Assembly: GCA_900549665.1 (NCBI GenBank)
Contig: URPH01000014.1
Span: 1 to 64,000 of the forward strand
Origin: an uncultured Lachnospiraceae bacterium
GTDB taxonomy: Bacteria; Bacillota; Clostridia; Lachnospirales; Lachnospiraceae
Direction: 5' to 3'
Length of the DNA stretch: 64,000 nt
Shown here: piece by piece, positions 60,377 to 64,000 of the stretch
Position numbering within the stretch: the stretch's first letter is position 1
Layout: each line of letters starts with the position of its first letter
Notes under the pieces: generated by a model
Seen by the model: only the letters and a program-made list of their open reading frames with translations
Told to the model about the DNA's origin: nothing
The model's database searches: none
Translations under genes and position numbers: made by a program

Positions 60377-61669
60377 CTAGAAAAACTTGATTTTCTGTAT
60401 CGTATCTATAAATTCTTTGTTGTTTTTAGTATGAACAAACATATCAAGAATCTTTTCGACAGCTTCTTCCGGCTTTAATCCGTTGAGAGCCTTGCGCATG
60501 ATATTGATGCCCTGCATTTCCTCGGGAGATAATAAAAGGTCCTCTCTTCGGGTACCGGATTTGGGAATATCGATCGCCGGAAATACTCTCTTTTCAGACA
60601 GCTTGCGGTCAAGTACCATTTCCATATTGCCGGTTCCTTTAAACTCTTCATATACAACATCATCCATCTTGCTTCCGGTCTCTACAAGGGCTGTAGCCAG
60701 GATTGTAAGGCTGCCCCCCTCACGCATGTTGCGGGCCGCACCAAAGAATCGTTTGGGCATATGAAGCGCCGCCGGATCCAGACCACCGGAAAGTGTACGT
60801 CCGCTTGCAGGTACGGTCAGGTTGTACGCACGGGTCAGTCTCGTGATACTGTCCAATAAGATCATAACATCTTTTTTGTGCTCTACCAGACGTTTGGCTC
60901 TTTCAATTACCATTTCGGCAACTCTTTTGTGGTGCTCCGGAAGCTCATCAAAGGTAGAATAGATGACTTCAACATTGGGACCTTCAATCGCTTCTCTGAT
61001 ATCCGTAACTTCCTCCGGTCTTTCATCAATCAGCAGAATGATCAGGTGCATGTCCGGATTGTTGTGCTTTACGGATTTGGCTACTTCTTTTAATAAAGTA
61101 GTCTTGCCGGCTTTGGGCGGTGATACAATCATACCTCTCTGTCCCTTACCGACCGGACTCATCAGATCCATGATACGCATGGCAACCGATGCTCCCGGAG
61201 TCTCCAGTTTCAGACGTTCATCCGGGAAAATCGGGGTCATATTTTCAAAATTCATCCTCTTTACCGCTTCGGACGGATGATATCCGTTAATCTTCTTTAA
61301 ATAGAGCAATGCGGAAAACTTTTCATTCTGGGTCTTAACTCTGGTATTGCCTTCGATGATATCTCCGGTCTTTAAATTAAACTTGCGGATCTGACTGGGT
61401 GCCACATAGACATCATTTTCACCCGGCAGATAATTTTCGCAGCGGATAAAGCCAAAGCCATCCGGCATAACCTCCAGAATACCGCTGGCAGTTTCACCGC
61501 TATCCAGTTCATCGCTTAATTTTTCGGGACTGATCTTTGCCTTTTCATCCTCTGCAAGCATCGCTTCAATGATGTCAGCCTTTTTCATCGTGGAAACGCC
61601 CTTGATGCCGCGGGATTTTGCAATCTCTCTCAAATCAGTCAAAGCAATGGTTTCGTATTTTTCTCTCAT
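60377..61669 (-). CDS. rho: Transcription termination factor Rho
   Basis: The preferred ATG at 61669 (430 aa) follows GGAGG by 10 nt. The hexameric RNA helicase has an N-terminal helix bundle (about 1-45, LTDLREIAKSRGIKG), the RNA-binding cold-shock-like domain (about 60-125, GILEVMPDGFGFIR) and the ATPase core with Walker A SPPKAGKTTLLKE (about 182-194), Walker B VMILLDSITRL (about 270-280), and Q/R loops near RTLSGGLDPAALHMPKRFFGAARN. It ends transcripts without intrinsic terminators. rpmE follows. Confidence 0.96.
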   Translation of the reverse strand: MREKYETIALTDLREIAKSRGIKGVSTMKKADIIEAMLAEDEKAKISPEKLSDELDSGETASGILEVMPDGFGFIRCENYLPGENDVYVAPSQIRKFNLKTGDIIEGNTRVKTQNEKFSALLYLKKINGYHPSEAVKRMNFENMTPIFPDERLKLETPGASVAMRIMDLMSPVGKGQRGMIVSPPKAGKTTLLKEVAKSVKHNNPDMHLIILLIDERPEEVTDIREAIEGPNVEVIYSTFDELPEHHKRVAEMVIERAKRLVEHKKDVMILLDSITRLTRAYNLTVPASGRTLSGGLDPAALHMPKRFFGAARNMREGGSLTILATALVETGSKMDDVVYEEFKGTGNMEMVLDRKLSEKRVFPAIDIPKSGTRREDLLLSPEEMQGINIMRKALNGLKPEEAVEKILDMFVHTKNNKEFIDTIQKIKFF

Positions 61670-61806
61670 AAATTTATTGCCTCCGTTGTTTTTGCCGGAC
61701 ACACTCTTTATGCAAAAGTGATCCAATATGTCTTATTCCATTGTATATTTGTAAATTGGGAATTTATAAATAAGAAATCTGATATGTATTATCAATTCTA
61801 ATTGCG

Positions 61807-61830
61807 GAGCCGGCAGCTCTCTGCCGGCTC
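61807..61830. other. GC-rich perfect hairpin upstream of rho
   Basis: GAGCCGGCAG pairs perfectly with CTGCCGGCTC around a CTCT loop. There is no T-run on either side, so it is at best a weak or Rho-assisted terminator of the upstream minus-strand gene, or a leader structure of rho. Confidence 0.5.
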
Positions 61831-61907
61831 TTCACTGAAATTGTGTTATTAGTATACACCATGTTTATTTTTTCGTAAAGTACAAAAGTAATTTCTATTT
61901 TTCATTG

Positions 61908-62381
61908 CTATTTTTTGCGTCGTTTCATTTCCTCGATCTGCTTATCAATCGAATCGGAATAAGAATTTCCACGGTTCTTTTTTCTGGAATGATATCCGTA
62001 ATCATCCTCCGGATTGGTCAGTAAGATCTTGGCCAACAATCCCGCACCGCCAAAAATCAATACCAGCATAATTACCCATTCATACAGGGTAATGGTCTGA
62101 AGCCGGATGGTTGTAGATGCGATAACACCGGCAATAATAATCAGCACGCCCACGCCAATCATAATCTTGGAACCCATGGAACCGCCCGATGCAAATAACC
62201 ACACAATACCAATAATGAGCGGAATGATCAAAAGTCCCGAAGCAACACGTACTCCTCCCAGTAAAAATCCCATTCCAAAGCCTGATGAAACCATGACCTT
62301 TTGCGAGAACAGAAATAATCCGCCGATTAACATGGCTAACCCACCTAAAAATTGCAGTAACTCGTTTCTTGCTTTTTTCAT
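61908..62381 (-). CDS. Hypothetical four-helix membrane protein
   Basis: The ATG at 62381, behind GGAAGGA, gives 157 aa starting MKKARNELL; the longer frame upstream runs through repeat sequence. Four hydrophobic helices (about 10-30, 40-65, 70-90, 98-118) precede a charged C-terminal tail (NPEDDYGYHSRKKNRGNSYSDSIDKQIEEMKRRKK). I do not recognise a family. A fragment of the dispersed repeat sits directly upstream, close to its promoter. Confidence 0.75.
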   Translation of the reverse strand: MKKARNELLQFLGGLAMLIGGLFLFSQKVMVSSGFGMGFLLGGVRVASGLLIIPLIIGIVWLFASGGSMGSKIMIGVGVLIIIAGVIASTTIRLQTITLYEWVIMLVLIFGGAGLLAKILLTNPEDDYGYHSRKKNRGNSYSDSIDKQIEEMKRRKK

Positions 62382-62411
62382 ACGTTGCTTTCCTTCCGTG
62401 TTTTCAGTGCC

Positions 62412-62514
62412 ATTTTGACCTTTTGCCCCTGACTTGATATCCACAAGGTCCCAGATTCAAAAGTCTTATCGTGCAAGCACGAACGACGTTTTGACCTTTT
62501 GCCCCTGATATCAT
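62412..62514 (+). repeat. Dispersed repeat, right-half copy (F)
   Basis: GACCTTTTGCCCCTGACTTGATATCC is followed by GGTCCCAGATTCAAAAGTC, ATCGTGCAAGCACGAACGAC and the end CCTTTTGCCCCTGATATCAT. The central part of copy A is missing. It lies between divergent genes. Confidence 0.75.
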
Positions 62515-62557
62515 ATTATTATATAACAAAAGCGCGCGTAATTCCACTTCTATCATC

Positions 62558-62586
62558 TTGAAAAATTTGTTTCTTTACTTTATCAT
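62558..62586 (+). promoter_or_regulatory. Promoter of the malic enzyme gene
   Basis: TTGAAA (62558-62563) and TATCAT (62581-62586) are 17 nt apart, 48 nt upstream of the ATG, which follows AGAAGGA. Confidence 0.55.
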
Positions 62587-62634
62587 AGGTATTGTTGTGT
62601 ATCATAATAAATCACAGGAAAGAAGGAACACATA

Positions 62635-63786
62635 ATGACACTAAATGAAAAAGCTTTGAAGCTCCATGAAGAATGGCAGGGAAAAATCGAAACAACAGCA
62701 AAGTCTTCTGTTAATTCAAGAGAGGATTTAGCACTGGCTTATACTCCCGGTGTTGCAGAGCCATGCAAGGTGATCGCACAGGATCCGGAAGCAGTTTACA
62801 AATATACCATGAAAGCCAATACCGTTGCCGTAGTATCAGACGGCAGTGCTGTTTTGGGACTTGGTAATATCGGTGCAAAAGCTGCCATGCCCGTTATGGA
62901 AGGAAAAGCTGTTTTATTTAAAGAATTCGGTGGTGTCAATGCGGTTCCGATCTGTCTGGATACACAGGATACCGAGGAGATCATCAAAGCTGTTACCTAT
63001 TTAGCTCCCGGATTTGGCGGTATCAACTTAGAGGATATATCTGCTCCCCGTTGTTTTGAAATTGAGGAACGTTTAAAAAAGACACTGGATATCCCGGTAT
63101 TCCATGATGACCAGCATGGTACTGCGATTGTTGTACTGGCTGCCATTATCAATGCTTTAAAAATTGTTAAAAAGGATAAAGAAGAAATCCATGTCGTTGT
63201 AAACGGTGCCGGTTCTGCCGGAATTGCCATTACCAAGCTGTTACTAAATTACGGTATCAAGAATGTGACCATGTGCGATATCCGCGGAATTATCGCAAAG
63301 GGTGCTGAGGGCTTAAACTGGATGCAGGAAAAGATGCTGGAGGTTACCAATCTGGAAAACAAAACCGGTACTCTTACCGATGCATTGACCGGTGCAGATA
63401 TCTTTATCGGTGTTTCCGCTCCCAACATCCTCAAACCGGAAATGATCCAGGTTATGGCAAAGGATCCGATCATATTTGCAATGGCTAACCCGGTTCCGGA
63501 AATCATGCCTGATGTAGCAAAAGCTGCCGGTGCCAAAATCGTAGGTACCGGACGCAGTGACTTCCCCAATCAGATCAACAACGTCATTGCTTTCCCCGGA
63601 ATTTTCAAGGGTGCATTGGAAGGACGTGCAACTCAGATTACCGAAGAAATGAAATTAGCCGCTGCATTAGCATTGGCTAACCTTGTTCCGGATGATGAAC
63701 TGAATGAAGACAACATCATGCCGGAAGCCTTCAATCCGGTTGTCGCTGATACCGTTGCAGAGGCTGTTAAATCCCATATAAAATAA
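62635..63786 (+). CDS. NAD(P)-dependent malic enzyme
   Basis: The 383-aa cytoplasmic enzyme decarboxylates malate to pyruvate and CO2 with NAD or NADP. It is the short bacterial form: AYTPGVAEPCK (about 34-44), the catalytic/metal region FHDDQHGTAIVV (about 155-166) and the nucleotide-binding VVNGAGSAGIAITKLL (about 187-202), with no phosphotransacetylase extension. Cofactor preference cannot be read with confidence. It is a single-gene unit; a repeat copy follows its stop directly. Confidence 0.95.
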   Translation: MTLNEKALKLHEEWQGKIETTAKSSVNSREDLALAYTPGVAEPCKVIAQDPEAVYKYTMKANTVAVVSDGSAVLGLGNIGAKAAMPVMEGKAVLFKEFGGVNAVPICLDTQDTEEIIKAVTYLAPGFGGINLEDISAPRCFEIEERLKKTLDIPVFHDDQHGTAIVVLAAIINALKIVKKDKEEIHVVVNGAGSAGIAITKLLLNYGIKNVTMCDIRGIIAKGAEGLNWMQEKMLEVTNLENKTGTLTDALTGADIFIGVSAPNILKPEMIQVMAKDPIIFAMANPVPEIMPDVAKAAGAKIVGTGRSDFPNQINNVIAFPGIFKGALEGRATQITEEMKLAAALALANLVPDDELNEDNIMPEAFNPVVADTVAEAVKSHIK

Positions 63787-63787
63787 T

Positions 63788-63872
63788 CTGATATCAGGGT
63801 CAAAAAGCCGTTCGTGCTTGCACGATAAGATTTTTAAACTCTGGACCCGCCAAACATAAAAAGCATGATATC
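63788..63872 (-). repeat. Dispersed repeat, partial copy (G)
   Basis: Read on the minus strand the copy runs from ATGTTTGGCGGGTCCAGAG through ATCGTGCAAGCACGAACGGC to TTTTTGACCCTGATATCAG. It starts one or two bases after the malic enzyme stop. Its inner end passes into the stem at 63867-63908. Confidence 0.72.
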
Positions 63873-63908
63873 CACTCAGCTATCGTTGTACGAAACTGAG
63901 TGGATATC
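63867..63908. other. Perfect 13-bp stem-loop at window end
   Basis: GATATCCACTCAG (63867-63879) pairs perfectly with CTGAGTGGATATC (63896-63908) around a 16-nt loop. No T-run follows, so it is not a standard terminator. It may be the end of an inserted element. The last 90 bases hold nothing else recognisable. Confidence 0.5.
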
Positions 63909-64000
63909 CATTTATAGACAGATCTGATACTATTTTTAAATAAAAGAATTGTAGGTTTACATAATTATGTCTCAGGAACCCATGACATTATATAAATTGA

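Noticed and set aside
1..64000. CRISPR array, known anti-phage defence genes, rRNA operon or origin
   Set aside because: No regularly spaced direct repeats, cas genes, recognised defence families, rRNA segments or DnaA-box clusters were found when reading the window.

Overview
The window looks like a chromosomal stretch of a fibre-degrading, probably spore-forming Lachnospiraceae (Clostridia, low to mid GC). The reasons are the gene content: a cytoplasmic GH94 cellobiose-type phosphorylase, three sugar ABC importers of the lipoprotein/MalF/MalG type, a surface GH5 cellulase with a CBM2-like module, a GH3 glycosidase, YesL-type membrane proteins, a Csp-like S8 peptidase, DUF3793 and DUF6320 proteins, and the order rho-rpmE-DUF1385-prmC-prfA. 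Exact genus cannot be read from the sequence alone.

Layout. 1-3.3 kb: a cut-off tRNA-Gly and a tRNA-Pro, then a minus-strand housekeeping operon (RlmL-like methyltransferase, unknown membrane-anchored protein, rdgB, YfcE-like phosphoesterase) and a 52-aa Asn/Ser/Lys-rich gene with a sigma-G-like promoter. 3.5-5.3 kb: a HAAS/DUF1700 protein and a lone tyrosine recombinase. 5.4-14.6 kb: two near-duplicate cello-oligosaccharide-type importers (A, plus; B, minus) facing each other around a parvulin-type foldase lipoprotein and a YesL protein. Their outer ends carry the same 19-bp palindromic site in inverted orientation, the left copy about 100 bp from the recombinase. 15.2-17.7 kb: cellobiose phosphorylase, divergent from importer B. 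17.8-25 kb: cardiolipin synthase, MerR regulator, SGNH esterase, GH5 cellulase lipoprotein, aminotransferase. 25-28 kb: an alpha/beta hydrolase, HxxxD acyltransferase and DUF6320 gene set. 28-38 kb: MATE pump, GH3 glycosidase, divergent AraC regulator, a third importer, a second YesL and an unknown membrane-anchored protein. 38-49 kb: trmO, CarD-like protein, aminotransferase, flavodoxin, DUF3793, enolase, S8 peptidase, murD, an AraC regulator and a DMT exporter. 49-62 kb: DegV, a large YhgE/Pip protein with a divergent TetR regulator, MATE, AI-2E family protein, prfA, prmC, DUF1385, rpmE, rho. End: a small membrane protein and a malic enzyme.

How the parts fit: the surface cellulase would release cello-oligosaccharides, importers A and B bring them in, and the phosphorylase splits cellobiose-type sugars without spending ATP. 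The GH3 enzyme and the AraC-linked importer look like a second, separately regulated beta-linked oligosaccharide system, perhaps for xylo-oligosaccharides.

The most exciting reading is that importers A and B form a recombinase-controlled invertible cassette of about 9.1 kb. The two inverted sites have asymmetric spacers, a tyrosine recombinase lies next door, sequence identity between the copies begins at the site, and strong outside promoters are visible on only one flank. Inversion would switch which importer is expressed. This is inference and needs read-orientation data. A second noteworthy element is a dispersed intergenic repeat family (at least seven copies) whose longest copy has 20-bp terminal inverted repeats and no ORF, resembling a MITE.
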